NCBI RefSeq assembly: GCF_022967985.1
Contig: NZ_JALJVC010000010.1
Coordinates: 1 to 64,000 of the forward strand
Direction: 5' to 3'
Origin: Acinetobacter lwoffii
Lineage (GTDB): Bacteria > Pseudomonadota > Gammaproteobacteria > Pseudomonadales > Moraxellaceae
DNA length: 64,000 nucleotides
Below are positions 27,340 through 37,479 of the stretch, one piece after another (positions within the stretch are counted from its first letter, which is position 1; the number at the start of each line of letters is the position of its first letter). The translations under genes were made by a program, and so were the position numbers. The notes under the pieces were generated by a model that had not been told where the DNA came from, made no database searches, and was given only the letters and a program-made list of their open reading frames with translations.

Positions 27340-28242
27340 TTAAGCACAGGCTTTTTGCCAGTAGGCATTGGCATAATTGGATGGATTATTGCGCTGCAAG
27401 ACTTCACTGATATTACGACTGGCCTGCATCAGTGCATCCAGCTGAATACCGGTTTCAAAGCCCATATTCGAGAGCAGGTAATACAGGTCTTCGGTCGAGA
27501 CATTGCCAGATGCACCTTGGGCATAAGGACAGCCACCCAGTCCAGCAATGGAGGAGTCAAAGACCCGAATGCCTTGAAGTAAAGACTGGTAAATATTGGC
27601 GATTGCCATGCCGTAGGTATTATGGAAATGTCCCGCCAACACTTTGGCATCAAGTTCAGCCAGACAAGCATCCCAGACATTTTTCACCCGATCCGGTGTT
27701 GCTGTGCCAATGGTTTCACCCAATGACACTTCATAGCAGCCCATCTCCAGCAAACGCTGGGTGACTTTCACCACCTGCTTCGGATCAATCGCACCTTCAT
27801 AAGGACAGTCCACCATGCAGGAGACATAGCCGCGCACCTTAATATCATTGGCTTTGGCTGCTGCCATGACATCGGCAAACTTCTCGAAGCTTTCATCAAT
27901 CGAGCAGTTGATGTTCTTGCGGGTAAAGCTTTCAGAAGCAGCGGTAAATACCGCGACTTCTTTGCAACCCACAGCCAGTGCCGATTCAAAACCTTTCAGA
28001 TTTGGGGTCAGCAGACTGAACTGAATATTCGGATCTTGGGGTAGGCTGGCAAAGAGCACATCACTGTCTGCCATTTGCGGTACCCATTTGGCTGAAACGC
28101 AGGAGCCGACTTCGATGGACTGTAGACCGGTTTTCATCAGGTCCAAAATCAGGTTTTTCCGGTCATCCAATGTCAAAGGTGTTTTTTCATTTTGCAGGCC
28201 ATCGCGTGGCCCGACTTCTACGATTTTGACAAAATCCGTCAT
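27340..28242 (-). CDS. mvaB: Hydroxymethylglutaryl-CoA lyase
   Basis: The 300-residue TIM-barrel lyase cleaves HMG-CoA into acetyl-CoA and acetoacetate, the last step of leucine breakdown. It shows VEVGPRDGLQNEK (about 8-20), the HFHNTYG metal site and the signature loop GLGGCPYAQGASGN with the catalytic cysteine. The start overlaps the liuD stop by four bases. It is also called liuE in pseudomonads. Confidence 0.95.
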   Translation of the reverse strand: MTDFVKIVEVGPRDGLQNEKTPLTLDDRKNLILDLMKTGLQSIEVGSCVSAKWVPQMADSDVLFASLPQDPNIQFSLLTPNLKGFESALAVGCKEVAVFTAASESFTRKNINCSIDESFEKFADVMAAAKANDIKVRGYVSCMVDCPYEGAIDPKQVVKVTQRLLEMGCYEVSLGETIGTATPDRVKNVWDACLAELDAKVLAGHFHNTYGMAIANIYQSLLQGIRVFDSSIAGLGGCPYAQGASGNVSTEDLYYLLSNMGFETGIQLDALMQASRNISEVLQRNNPSNYANAYWQKACA

Positions 28243-30233
28243 GCCACTTCCTCCGCCAGCGGCTGGAACTCGACCAGTTCATCACCGGCTTTAACCTGAT
28301 CACCCTTCTGGAAATATGAGCTTGCGATGATGCCGTCATGCGGTGCGCGAATCGAGTATTCGATCTTCATGGCTTCCAGCGTCATCAGCACATCATCTTT
28401 TTTGACTTTGTCATTGGCTGCCACGAGCACCTGGGTAATGACGCCTGGCATTGGCGCGATCAGGTTATTTTCCGTGCCTTGTTCATCCTGATTATTAAAA
28501 TCAGACTTCAGGTAATTGAACTTATAGCTTTGACCATTCTGGAATAGGGTAATGCCTTGCTCAGTCTGGCTAAAAGCCAGTTTTTGCTGTTTACCCGCCA
28601 GTTGTAACGCTAAAGTATGGGCATCGACGAGTTGACCCTGAATTTGAATTTGCTGACCGTTATAGCTGGCGACAAAGCCTTGATCCTGAGTGCGGAACTG
28701 AACTTTCAGGTTGATGCCATTGCGTTGTAATTGCACTGTATGGCTATTTTGCTGGTTTAGGCGCCAGAATGCTTGCTGCTGCCATACCGGATTGCTTGGA
28801 GCGGGATTCTGTGCCTGACGTGACAGAAGTTCAATCAGTGCGGCACTAACTACCAGTTCGGCACGGATATCCGCAGAAGGTTTGAGCAGAGATTCTTCTT
28901 CACGCTGAATCAGGCCAGTATCTAAATGTGCATTTTTAAAAGAGTCACACAGCACCAAGCGATCTAGAAAAGCGATATTGTTACCCAGACCATCGACATG
29001 GAACTGACCCAGTGCATGATGCATTTGGGTCAAGGCTGCTTCACGATTTTTACCCCAGACAATCAGTTTGGCAATCATCGGATCATAATAGGTGCTGATT
29101 TCATCGCCTTCGACAATGCCACTATCAACGCGGACATGGTCATTTTGCTCCGGATAATGCAGGTAGCTGATCTGACCAATCGCAGGAATAAAGCCTTTTT
29201 CCGGTTCTTCGGCATAAACACGGGCTTCGAGTGCATGTCCATGAATCTGCAATTCATGCTGCTGCTTCGGTAAAGGTTCACCAAAGGCCACGCGCAGTTG
29301 CCATTCCACTAGATCCTGTCCGGTAATCATTTCAGTGACAGGATGTTCAACCTGAAGACGGGTGTTCATTTCCATGAAGTAAGCTGTGCCGTCTTGCTCC
29401 ACGATAAACTCGACTGTACCGGCACCGACATAATTTACTGCACGCGCAGCATCGATTGCCGCCTGACGCATCGCCTCCAGTTTGTCTTCCGGCATTTTCG
29501 GTGCAGGCGCTTCTTCCAACACTTTCTGATGGCGACGCTGTACCGAGCAATCACGTTCGAACAGATGTACATAATTGCCGTGGGTATCACCAAACACCTG
29601 CACTTCAATATGACGTGGCTGAATCACATAACGTTCAATCAGAACGTCTTCATTGCCAAAACTTGAACGTGCTTCACTCTTGCATGAAGCAAGCGAGCTA
29701 AGAAAATCTTCGCTGCGTTCCACCAGACGCATGCCTTTACCGCCACCGCCGGCACTGGCCTTGATCAGTACCGGATAGCCAGTATTGTCTGCCTGCTGTT
29801 TCAGGAAGTCGGCATCCTGATTGGTACCATGATAGCCGGGGGTTAGAGGCACACCGGCTTTTTCTATCAGCGCTTTAGAGGTGGCCTTTAGACCCATTGC
29901 CAGAATGGCATCCACTGGCGGACCAATAAAGACAATGTTGTTATCCTGACAGGCCAGGGCAAACTGGTCATTTTCAGACAGGAAACCATAACCTGGATGA
30001 ATGGCCTGAGCACCGGTAGTTTTTGCTGCCTGAATAATACGTTCAATCTGTAAATAACTTTGTGCAGCAGGCGATTCACCAATATGGATGGCTTCATCTG
30101 CCAGTTTCACATGCTGTGCCTGAGCATCGGCATCGGAGTAGACGGCAACGGTGGCAATCCCTAACTTTTTCGCTGTACGAATCACACGGCAGGCAATTTC
30201 ACCACGATTGGCAATTAAAATCTTTTCAAACAT
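28239..30233 (-). CDS. liuD: Methylcrotonyl-CoA carboxylase, biotin-carrying alpha subunit
   Basis: The 664-residue alpha subunit carboxylates biotin with bicarbonate and ATP. It has a biotin carboxylase core (FEKILIANRGEIACRVIRTAKKLGI, ASAGGGGKGMRLV ATP loop, MNTRLQVEHPVTE), a middle domain, and a C-terminal biotinyl domain with the attachment lysine in LEAMKIEYSIRAP. The usual AMKM reads AMKI here; a hydrophobic residue after the lysine is tolerated. It works with LiuB on 3-methylcrotonyl-CoA. TCCTTCTTG-type spacing of 19 bases separates it from liuC, in the same minus-strand operon. Confidence 0.95.
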   Translation of the reverse strand: MFEKILIANRGEIACRVIRTAKKLGIATVAVYSDADAQAQHVKLADEAIHIGESPAAQSYLQIERIIQAAKTTGAQAIHPGYGFLSENDQFALACQDNNIVFIGPPVDAILAMGLKATSKALIEKAGVPLTPGYHGTNQDADFLKQQADNTGYPVLIKASAGGGGKGMRLVERSEDFLSSLASCKSEARSSFGNEDVLIERYVIQPRHIEVQVFGDTHGNYVHLFERDCSVQRRHQKVLEEAPAPKMPEDKLEAMRQAAIDAARAVNYVGAGTVEFIVEQDGTAYFMEMNTRLQVEHPVTEMITGQDLVEWQLRVAFGEPLPKQQHELQIHGHALEARVYAEEPEKGFIPAIGQISYLHYPEQNDHVRVDSGIVEGDEISTYYDPMIAKLIVWGKNREAALTQMHHALGQFHVDGLGNNIAFLDRLVLCDSFKNAHLDTGLIQREEESLLKPSADIRAELVVSAALIELLSRQAQNPAPSNPVWQQQAFWRLNQQNSHTVQLQRNGINLKVQFRTQDQGFVASYNGQQIQIQGQLVDAHTLALQLAGKQQKLAFSQTEQGITLFQNGQSYKFNYLKSDFNNQDEQGTENNLIAPMPGVITQVLVAANDKVKKDDVLMTLEAMKIEYSIRAPHDGIIASSYFQKGDQVKAGDELVEFQPLAEEVA

Positions 30234-30252
30234 CCTACGATCCTTCTTGTTG

Positions 30253-31047
30253 TTATGCCGTGGTCTTGATCCAGGCCGGGCTTTGTTTGTTTAAAAATGC
30301 ATTCAGTCCATTTTTCGCCTCATCTCCCTGGCGAACATGGGCAATATGCTGTGCGGTTTTAAACAGCAGATCTTCAGTCAGGACCTGTTGATCGACCAGT
30401 TGAATCAGCTGTTTTGAGGCGTTTTGCGCTGCTGGTCCACCGAGTAAGAGCGCTTCCACAATCTCATCAATTTTGCTGTCGAGCTGTTCTGGTGCAGTCA
30501 CTTCATGTGCCAGACCAATGGTTTTCGCCTGTTCAGCTGAGATTCGCTCAGCAGTCAGGAAATAACGTGACGCCTGACGGGCGCCAATCGCACGAATCAC
30601 ATACGGACTAATGGTCGAAGGGGCTAATCCTAAACGTACTTCTGACGTCGCAAACTTGGCATCTGTACTGGCCACACAAATATCACAGGCTGAGGCCAGC
30701 CCCATGCCGCCACCAAAGGCAATGCCGTGTACCCGGGCAATGGTTGGCTGTTTTAAGGTCGCCAGACTTTGCAGCATTTTTGCCAGTTTGAGAGCATCCG
30801 CTTCGTTGTCTGCCTGTGATGCCTGACCTGCCTGTTTCATCCAGTTCAGATCCGCGCCAGCAGAGAAACTCTTGCCTCGGCCTGCCAAAATCACCACACG
30901 CACATCATCATGGTCATTTAAAGACCGGAAACAGGCATGCAGTTCTTCAATCACCTGGGTATTAAAAGCATTGTGCAGTTCGGCACGGTTAATCCAGACT
31001 GTCGCGACCTGATCCTGCTGTTCGAGCTGTAAAAATTGATATGTCAT
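30253..31047 (-). CDS. liuC: 3-methylglutaconyl-CoA hydratase (enoyl-CoA hydratase family)
   Basis: The 264-residue crotonase-fold enzyme hydrates 3-methylglutaconyl-CoA to HMG-CoA. Seen are the oxyanion-hole stretches AGRGKSFSAGADLNWM (about 56-71) and RVHGIAFGGGMGLASACDI (about 105-123), and the catalytic glutamate region TSEVRLGLAPSTISPYV. Substrate is assigned from position between the two carboxylase subunit genes. It is 11 bases from the liuB stop. Confidence 0.93.
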   Translation of the reverse strand: MTYQFLQLEQQDQVATVWINRAELHNAFNTQVIEELHACFRSLNDHDDVRVVILAGRGKSFSAGADLNWMKQAGQASQADNEADALKLAKMLQSLATLKQPTIARVHGIAFGGGMGLASACDICVASTDAKFATSEVRLGLAPSTISPYVIRAIGARQASRYFLTAERISAEQAKTIGLAHEVTAPEQLDSKIDEIVEALLLGGPAAQNASKQLIQLVDQQVLTEDLLFKTAQHIAHVRQGDEAKNGLNAFLNKQSPAWIKTTA

Positions 31048-31058
31048 TTTGTCACCCC

Positions 31059-32669
31059 TTACATGCGGAACACGCCGAATTTGGTTGGCTGGATTGGCGC
31101 ATTCAGTGCCGCAGCCAGACTCAAGGCTAGGACTTCACGCGATTGCGCTGGATCAATGACACCGTCATCCCATAAACGCGCAGAAGCATAGTAAGGATGG
31201 CCTTGGCGTTCATATTGGTCACGAATCGGCTGTTTAAACTGGTCTTCTTCTTCAGCAGACCATGTTCCACCTTTTTGTTCAATCTGATCGCGTTTCAAAG
31301 TCGACAATACGCTAGAGGCCTGTTCACCGCCCATCACTGAAATACGCGAGTTTGGCCAGGTCCACATGAAGCGTGGCGAATAGGCGCGGCCACACATACC
31401 GTAGTTACCGGCACCAAAAGAGCCGCCAATTACCAAGGTCAGTTTTGGAACATTGGCATTGGCGACGGCCATCACCAGCTTGGCACCATTTTTGGCAATG
31501 CCTTCATTTTCATACTGGCGACCGACCATAAAGCCGGTAATGTTTTGTAGGAAAATCAGCGGAATATTGCGCTGGGTACACAGTTCAATAAAATGTGCGC
31601 CTTTTTGGGCAGACTCGGAAAATAGAATGCCATTATTGGCAATTATCCCGACCGGCATGCCATAGAGCTTGGCAAAACCGGTCACCAGGGTAGTGCCGAA
31701 ACGTGCCTTGAACTCGTCAAAACGTGAACCGTCGACAATACGGGCTATCACTTCACGGATATCAAAAGGCTTACGCGCGTCACTCGGCACAATGCCGTAC
31801 AGTTCCGAACTGTCAAATAGCGGCGCTTCGATTTCATCTGCGGTCTTGTTTGGCTTTTTGTTCAGGTTGGCCACGATGTTGCGGGCAATCGCAATCGCAT
31901 GTTCATCGTTTTCAGCCAGATGATCAGCTACACCCGATAAACGGGTATGCACATCACCACCACCCAAGTCTTCACTGGAAACCACTTCACCAGTAGCTGC
32001 CTTAACTAGAGGAGGGCCACCCAAGAAAATCGTGCCCTGATTGCGCACAATAATAGTTTCATCCGACATCGCGGGAACATACGCACCGCCCGCAGTACAG
32101 CTACCCATTACCACTGCAATCTGGGCGATACCTTGGCTTGACATACGTGCCTGATTGTAGAAAATACGGCCAAAGTGATCGCGATCCGGGAAAACTTCAT
32201 CCTGTAAAGGCAAATATGCACCCCCTGAATCCACCAGATAGATACAGGTCAGATGGTTCTGTTCGGCAATTTCCTGGGCACGTAAATGCTTTTTCACTGT
32301 TAATGGATAATAAGTACCGCCTTTCACCGTAGCATCATTGGCGATGATCATGCAGGTCACACCGTTGACCTGACCAACACCCGCGACCACACCTGCGGCA
32401 GGAACATCATCCTGATAGACTTGATAGGCAGCCAGCTGACCAATTTCCAGAAAAGCGGTTCCTGGATCAATCAGGTGATTAATCCGTTCACGTGGTAACA
32501 GCTTGCCGCGATCTAAATGTTTTTGGCGGGCAGTTTCGCCGCCACCGAGAGCAATCTTTTCGACTTTCTGTTTTAGGTCATCCACCAGTTGCAGCATGGC
32601 AGTCTGGTTGGTTTTAAACTCTTCACTACGAGTATTAATTTTGCTCGATAACTGATTCATGACGAACAT
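31059..32669 (-). CDS. liuB: Methylcrotonyl-CoA carboxylase, carboxyltransferase beta subunit
   Basis: The 536-residue carboxyltransferase has two crotonase-like halves: CoA and biotin loops in [19 protein letters not shown] and [16 protein letters not shown] in the first, and [16 protein letters not shown] and [14 protein letters not shown] in the second. These match the acyl-CoA carboxylase beta group, and the LiuD partner in the same operon fixes the methylcrotonyl-CoA role. Start: M1 and M4 are both possible ([10 protein letters not shown]); MNQLSSK at 32660 is the more usual. Confidence 0.94.
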   Translation of the reverse strand: MFVMNQLSSKINTRSEEFKTNQTAMLQLVDDLKQKVEKIALGGGETARQKHLDRGKLLPRERINHLIDPGTAFLEIGQLAAYQVYQDDVPAAGVVAGVGQVNGVTCMIIANDATVKGGTYYPLTVKKHLRAQEIAEQNHLTCIYLVDSGGAYLPLQDEVFPDRDHFGRIFYNQARMSSQGIAQIAVVMGSCTAGGAYVPAMSDETIIVRNQGTIFLGGPPLVKAATGEVVSSEDLGGGDVHTRLSGVADHLAENDEHAIAIARNIVANLNKKPNKTADEIEAPLFDSSELYGIVPSDARKPFDIREVIARIVDGSRFDEFKARFGTTLVTGFAKLYGMPVGIIANNGILFSESAQKGAHFIELCTQRNIPLIFLQNITGFMVGRQYENEGIAKNGAKLVMAVANANVPKLTLVIGGSFGAGNYGMCGRAYSPRFMWTWPNSRISVMGGEQASSVLSTLKRDQIEQKGGTWSAEEEDQFKQPIRDQYERQGHPYYASARLWDDGVIDPAQSREVLALSLAAALNAPIQPTKFGVFRM

Positions 32670-32695
32670 CCTTGTTTTATTCTAAGTGTTAAGAT

Positions 32696-33868
32696 TTAGG
32701 CTGTTTCGTTGAAAAGTTCACGGCCAATCAACATGCGACGGATTTCTGAAGTACCGGCGCCAATTTCATACAGTTTGGCATCGCGCCATAAACGGCCTGC
32801 AGCAAACTCGTTGATATAACCGTTACCACCTAAAGTCTGAATAGTTTCACCCGCCATCCAGGTTGCTTTTTCAGCAGCATATAAAATGGCACTGGCAGCA
32901 TCTTTACGCAGGCTACGGCTATGTTCGGCCTTGTCACATTCAGCGCCGACCGCATAAACCAGTGCCTTACATGCCAGCCAAGTCGAATACATGTCGGCAA
33001 TTTTGCCTTGCATTAACTGGAATTCACCCAGCGCCTGACCAAACTGTTTACGGTCATGAATATATGGAATCACGGTATCCATACAGGCATCCATAATCCC
33101 CAGTGGGCCAGCACTCAATACAGCCCGCTCGTAATCCAGCCCACTCATTAACACTTTGGTACCATTGCCGACGCCACCCATGACGTTTTCTTTCGGTACT
33201 TCGACATTGTCAAAAAACAGCGGATAAGTATTGGAACCGCGCATACCCAGTTTGTCCAAATGCGTGCCATGACTGAAACCTGGCATATTTTTTTCAACCA
33301 GAAAGGCGGTCATACCTTTGGCACCTGCTTGTAAATCGGTTTTGGCATAGACGACAAGTACATCGGCATCACCACCATTAGTAATCCACATCTTGGAACC
33401 GTTGAGTAGATAATGATCGCCTTTATCTTCAGCTTTCAGTTTCATGCTGACTACATCTGATCCGGCATTTGGCTCAGACATTGCTAATGCACCGACATAT
33501 TCGCCAGAAATCAGTTTTGGCAGGTAACGCTGCTTCTGTTCTTCATTACCATTTCGCTTAATTTGGTTTACACATAGGTTAGAATGGGCACCATAGGACA
33601 AACCAATGGATGCTGAAGCACGGGAAATTTCTTGCATGGCAATAATATGGGCCAGATACCCCAGATTGGTACCGCCATATTCCTCACTGACCGTTAAACC
33701 AAGTAGACCCATATCACCAAATTTTTTCCAGAGGTGAGCCGGGAATTCATTGTCACGGTCAACTTGCTGGGCAATTGGGGCAATTTCCTTGGTGCAAAAT
33801 GCGGCCACTGAATCACGAAGCGCAATAAGAGTTTCATCCAAACCGAAATCCAAGCTTTGTAAATTCAT
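32696..33868 (-). CDS. liuA: Isovaleryl-CoA dehydrogenase
   Basis: The 390-residue acyl-CoA dehydrogenase oxidises isovaleryl-CoA with FAD and passes electrons to ETF. Motifs include [19 protein letters not shown] (FAD site), [19 protein letters not shown] and, for the isovaleryl subgroup, the catalytic glutamate in [20 protein letters not shown] rather than near the C-terminus. The ending [34 protein letters not shown] pattern (TLGGNGYI here) is typical. It is the first gene of the liu operon, downstream of the operator-like dyad shared with the TetR gene. Confidence 0.95.
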   Translation of the reverse strand: MNLQSLDFGLDETLIALRDSVAAFCTKEIAPIAQQVDRDNEFPAHLWKKFGDMGLLGLTVSEEYGGTNLGYLAHIIAMQEISRASASIGLSYGAHSNLCVNQIKRNGNEEQKQRYLPKLISGEYVGALAMSEPNAGSDVVSMKLKAEDKGDHYLLNGSKMWITNGGDADVLVVYAKTDLQAGAKGMTAFLVEKNMPGFSHGTHLDKLGMRGSNTYPLFFDNVEVPKENVMGGVGNGTKVLMSGLDYERAVLSAGPLGIMDACMDTVIPYIHDRKQFGQALGEFQLMQGKIADMYSTWLACKALVYAVGAECDKAEHSRSLRKDAASAILYAAEKATWMAGETIQTLGGNGYINEFAAGRLWRDAKLYEIGAGTSEIRRMLIGRELFNETA

Positions 33869-33958
33869 TCTTCATCCATCCTGAGGTTATATTTGTTGTG
33901 TCCAAAAAAGCATTGTTGTTGTGCTTGTGGTTTTAACATACAACGAAAAAATAAAAAA

Positions 33959-33974
33959 GTGAATCTATATTCAC
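33959..33974. promoter_or_regulatory. Probable operator of the liu operon
   Basis: GTGAAT (33959-33964) and ATTCAC (33969-33974) form an inverted repeat with a 4-base spacer, in the AT-rich gap between divergent liuA and the TetR gene. The position fits a TetR-family binding site that controls both directions. Confidence 0.6.
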
Positions 33975-34016
33975 AAAATGATTTACAATTCATTTTATCT
34001 TGTTGAGATTAATTTT

Positions 34017-34652
34017 ATGAGTTATAAAAGATCATCATTGATGCAGGAACGAATGGAACAAAATCGCCTGTCGATTTTGGAATCTGCTCGTGAACTGATT
34101 ATTCAAGGGGGCTTGAAGGAGGCATCGATTCAGGCGATTGCAGAACGCGCAGGCGTTTCTACAGGGCTGGTCTATCGATATTTCGAAAGCAAAAGCCAGA
34201 TTTTAATTGAGGTTTTGTCGGCCGCGATTCAGCATGAAGTCGGAATTCTGAACCATATTGCCGAGTCAGATTTATCGCCAAAACTGAAATTGCAAAAATC
34301 TGTTACAACTTTTGTCAAGCGTGCCATGAATAGCCCCCAATTGGCGTATTCACTGATGTTCGAACCGGTCGATCCGGAAATGGAACATGAGCGTTTTCGC
34401 AGTAAGCAGCTGCTCAAGCAGAGCATTAAGGAAATTCTGGCCGAAGGAAAGGTCAATGGAGAATTCGAATTTGAAGATTTGAATACGGCAGCATTAGGTG
34501 TGGTTGGTGCCATGACCTTTGTCGTGATTGAACCTTTAAATCCGTCCCGAAATGTCATGTTTGATCAGAAGTATAAGGATCACTTTGTCAAACAGATTGC
34601 CGATTTTTGTGTCAACGCAGTACGTGGGCAGGAGGAAAATTTACAAGCATAA
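34017..34652 (+). CDS. TetR-family regulator, probable repressor of the liu genes
   Basis: The 211-residue protein has an N-terminal TetR HTH (RLSILESARELIIQGGLKEASIQAIAERAGVSTGLVYRYFESK, about 16-58) and a helical ligand domain with no enzymatic motif. ATG 34017 (MSYKRSSL) is preferred; an in-frame ATG at 33978 would place the start at the operator-like dyad. Divergent position next to liuA suggests it senses an acyl-CoA of the leucine pathway. This is a different family from the MerR-type LiuR of some other proteobacteria, so the pathway has its own local control here. Confidence 0.85.
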   Translation: MSYKRSSLMQERMEQNRLSILESARELIIQGGLKEASIQAIAERAGVSTGLVYRYFESKSQILIEVLSAAIQHEVGILNHIAESDLSPKLKLQKSVTTFVKRAMNSPQLAYSLMFEPVDPEMEHERFRSKQLLKQSIKEILAEGKVNGEFEFEDLNTAALGVVGAMTFVVIEPLNPSRNVMFDQKYKDHFVKQIADFCVNAVRGQEENLQA

Positions 34653-34750
34653 ACACACAAAAAACCGGTACACAGACAAGGTCGTCGTGGTCATAAAACA
34701 ATTAGTAAAGTTGAAAATCAGAATTACAAAGAATCAAGGAGATCGATTCA

Positions 34751-36439
34751 ATGACACAAGTACGGTTAAGCTATGCCTATGGAACCAGCAGCCAGCCTTT
34801 ATTGGGCATGACGATTGGTGAAAAATTTGATCAGGCTTGCGAGCAGTATGCAGAACGTGATGCGGTAGTGAGTTTGCATCAGAACATACGCCTCAGTTAC
34901 CGGCAGCTACAGGATCAGGTCAATGCCTTTGCCTGTCAGCTGCTGAAACTGGGTATGCAAAAAGGTGACCGTCTGGCAATCTGGTCGCCGAACTGTGTGG
35001 AATGGACCATTACCCAGTTTGCGGCCTTCAAGGCAGGCATTATTCTGGTGAACCTGAATCCGGCCTATAAAAGCAATGAGCTTGAATATGTGCTAAACAA
35101 GGTCTCCTGTAAGGGACTGGTGATTGCAGCGCAGTTTAAGACGACGGACTATCAGGAAATTCTGACTAAAATTGCACCTGAGCTGATGCAGACTGAAAGT
35201 AAATTCCTCAATGCAGAGCGCTTGCCGCATTTAAAGCATGTGATTAAAATTGATGATCAGCAGCATACCGGTATCCACCGTTTTCAGGATTTACTAAGCT
35301 CGCCAAGCGCCCAAGAGCTGGAACAACTGCAACAGATCTCCAGTGAATTGCAGTTCGATGAAACGATTAATATCCAGTTTACTTCGGGCACTACGGGCAA
35401 TCCGAAAGGCACCATGCTGACCCATAATAATATTTTAAATAACGGGTACTTTGTCGGTGAAGCGATTCATTTAGGTCCAGAAGACCGCGTCTGTATTTCA
35501 GTTCCTTTATTTCACTGCTTTGGTATGGTGATGGGTAATCTGGCCTGTATTACGCATGGTTCTGCCATGATCTATCCATCAGCTGTATTTAATCCGCTGG
35601 AAACCTTGAAAGCCATTCAGCAGGAAAAATGTACCGCGGCTTATGGTGTGCCAACCATGTTTATCGCTATTCTTGAGCATGAACAGTTTGACGAATTTGA
35701 CCTGTCCAGTCTGCGTACCGGGATTATGGCGGGTAGTCCATGTCCGCAGGAAATTATGCAGCGCGTGATTGAACGCATGCATATGTCTGAAATCACGATT
35801 TGTTATGGCATGACCGAAACTGCGCCAGTGAGTGCACAAAGCTCAACGGCAGACAGTGTCGAGCGACGTGTTAGTACGGTTGGCCGAGTACATCCGCATC
35901 TGGAAGTTAAAATTGTCGATGAAAATGGCAAGGTGGTGCCACGCGGTCAATTGGGCGAGCTATGTGTACGCGGTTATTCCGTCATGCTCGGTTACTGGGA
36001 AGACCAGGACAAAACTCAGGAAGTGATTGATGCTGCACGCTGGATGCATACCGGTGATATCGCTGAAATGGATGATGAAGGCTTTGTGAAAATCAAGGGT
36101 CGAATCAAGGATGTCGTCATTCGTGGCGGAGAAAACCTGTTCCCGAAAGAAATCGAAGATTTCCTTTATACCCATCCTGCCGTTTCAGATGTACAGGTGA
36201 TCGGTGTGCCAGACCATAAATATGGTGAGGAACTTTGTGCTTGCATCATCCTGCATGAAAATGATCCGTGTACTGAGGAAACTATCCGTCAGTATTGTAA
36301 GGAGCATATTTCTCACAATAAAGTGCCACGTTATGTGCGTTTCTTCCAGGAATTTCCAATGACGGCTTCCGGTAAGGCGCAGAAGTTCAAATTGCGTGAA
36401 TTTATGCGTGAAGAGCTGAACTTGAAAGAGATTGCTTAA
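34751..36439 (+). CDS. AMP-forming acyl-CoA synthetase
   Basis: The 562-residue ANL-superfamily enzyme activates a carboxylic acid with ATP and CoA. It has the P-loop FTSGTTGNPKGTMLTH (about 209-224), YGMTETAPVSAQ, the TGDIAEMDDEGFVKIKGRIKD hinge region and the catalytic lysine in PMTASGKAQKFKLRE. The sequence is nearest to the medium-chain/branched acid group (AAE/FadK-like). The location beside the liu genes suggests isovalerate or a related acid as substrate. AAGGAG lies at a good distance from the ATG. It is on the same strand as the TetR gene, 98 bases downstream. Confidence 0.88.
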   Translation: MTQVRLSYAYGTSSQPLLGMTIGEKFDQACEQYAERDAVVSLHQNIRLSYRQLQDQVNAFACQLLKLGMQKGDRLAIWSPNCVEWTITQFAAFKAGIILVNLNPAYKSNELEYVLNKVSCKGLVIAAQFKTTDYQEILTKIAPELMQTESKFLNAERLPHLKHVIKIDDQQHTGIHRFQDLLSSPSAQELEQLQQISSELQFDETINIQFTSGTTGNPKGTMLTHNNILNNGYFVGEAIHLGPEDRVCISVPLFHCFGMVMGNLACITHGSAMIYPSAVFNPLETLKAIQQEKCTAAYGVPTMFIAILEHEQFDEFDLSSLRTGIMAGSPCPQEIMQRVIERMHMSEITICYGMTETAPVSAQSSTADSVERRVSTVGRVHPHLEVKIVDENGKVVPRGQLGELCVRGYSVMLGYWEDQDKTQEVIDAARWMHTGDIAEMDDEGFVKIKGRIKDVVIRGGENLFPKEIEDFLYTHPAVSDVQVIGVPDHKYGEELCACIILHENDPCTEETIRQYCKEHISHNKVPRYVRFFQEFPMTASGKAQKFKLREFMREELNLKEIA

Positions 36440-36748
36440 ATTGTATTGATGTGATTCTTAAATGGGGCAAAGCAGTATTTAATGCATGCATTGCCTCCAT
36501 TTGTATAACGGTTTCGATATCAATGTTTAGGCTTTTCTTACTTTTGATGGGCCAAAAGTAAGCAAAATCCCTTTATTTTGCTGAAGGGACTTCCATGTCC
36601 CTCAGCAAAATGGCGACATCCATGTCGCCGGGTCTATGATCAAATTTCAAGAAAACAGTAAATAAGATCAAGCTACAAGATTTAAATATTCAATCTATCT
36701 AAATACCCGCCTGAGTTTTAGATTCGTGCATAGATTTAGAGTAAAAAT
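36440..36748. other. Gene-free region with hairpin repeats between the acyl-CoA synthetase and a methyltransferase
   Basis: The 309 bases contain the three-hairpin element at 36537-36629. The rest is AT-rich and should hold the terminator of the upstream gene and the promoter of the downstream one; no coding frame was found. Confidence 0.8.
36537..36629. repeat. Three tandem hairpins (REP-like intergenic element)
   Basis: Hairpin 1 (36537-36562): CTTACTTTTG/CAAAAGTAAG, perfect 10-base stem. Hairpin 2 (36576-36610): TTTTGCTGA-A-GGGAC/GTCCC-TCAGCAAAA, with one bulge. Hairpin 3 (36612-36629): GGCGAC/GTCGCC. The loops of 2 and 3 both contain TCCAT, so they look like related units. I believe similar DNA occurs at many sites in Acinetobacter genomes, but that is from memory. 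Confidence 0.8.
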
Positions 36749-37417
36749 ATGGCAAAAAACTTTCACAGTGAAGTCGTGGTCGTCAGTTATGACAATCATA
36801 TCCGTAAACTGATTCCCGGTTATGAACTGGTGCATCAGCAGATTGAAGCAATTCTCAGCACTGAACTCCCAGAAACCGCACATATATTAATAGTGGGTTG
36901 CGGAACAGGTTATGAATTGTCGTATTTATTAGAGCAACATCCAGACTGGACCTTTACTGCAATTGATCCATCAGCAGCCATGCTGAAACAGGCTAGTAAA
37001 AATCTGAATTCTATAGATCGACAAAGGGTGCAATTCATCCAAAGCACGATTCAAGATTTGAATCAGCCGGATACTTTCGATGCCGCATTGGCCATTCTGG
37101 TGGCTCATTTCATTCCAAATTCCGAAAAAAACGGATTTTTTCAGGCTATCCATCAGTGTCTTAAAACCAACGGTCTTGCATTGACCTATGACCTGATGCA
37201 ACCCGAAGATCAGCAAGACATCAAAATTATGCAGAAGCTGGCACAGCAGACAGGGTTAAGCATGGTGCAAAGTGGCAAGATGATTGAACGCTTGGAGCAG
37301 GATTTTCACTTGTTATCTGCGCAAAATTTTACAGCACTTTTAACCAAAGTCGGATTTAAACAGTGCAAAATTTATTGTCAAATCATGAATTATCATGGCT
37401 TTTTGCTCAGAAAATAA
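36749..37417 (+). CDS. Class I SAM-dependent methyltransferase
   Basis: The 222-residue protein has the SAM-binding motif I ILIVGCGTGYELSYLL (about 47-62), the acidic ribose-binding TAIDPSAAML and motif IV-like FDAALAILVAHFIP. The sequence belongs to the broad Methyltransf_12/25 group; the substrate cannot be inferred. A polar C-terminal region (about 155-222) may form a lid. It is 62 bases from the next gene on the same strand and may be co-transcribed with it. Confidence 0.8.
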   Translation: MAKNFHSEVVVVSYDNHIRKLIPGYELVHQQIEAILSTELPETAHILIVGCGTGYELSYLLEQHPDWTFTAIDPSAAMLKQASKNLNSIDRQRVQFIQSTIQDLNQPDTFDAALAILVAHFIPNSEKNGFFQAIHQCLKTNGLALTYDLMQPEDQQDIKIMQKLAQQTGLSMVQSGKMIERLEQDFHLLSAQNFTALLTKVGFKQCKIYCQIMNYHGFLLRK

Positions 37418-37479
37418 AGATCAAAGAACTTTTTGCAAATTCTAAAGTTTAAGAGAATATTCAGGGAAGTATTAAAACA

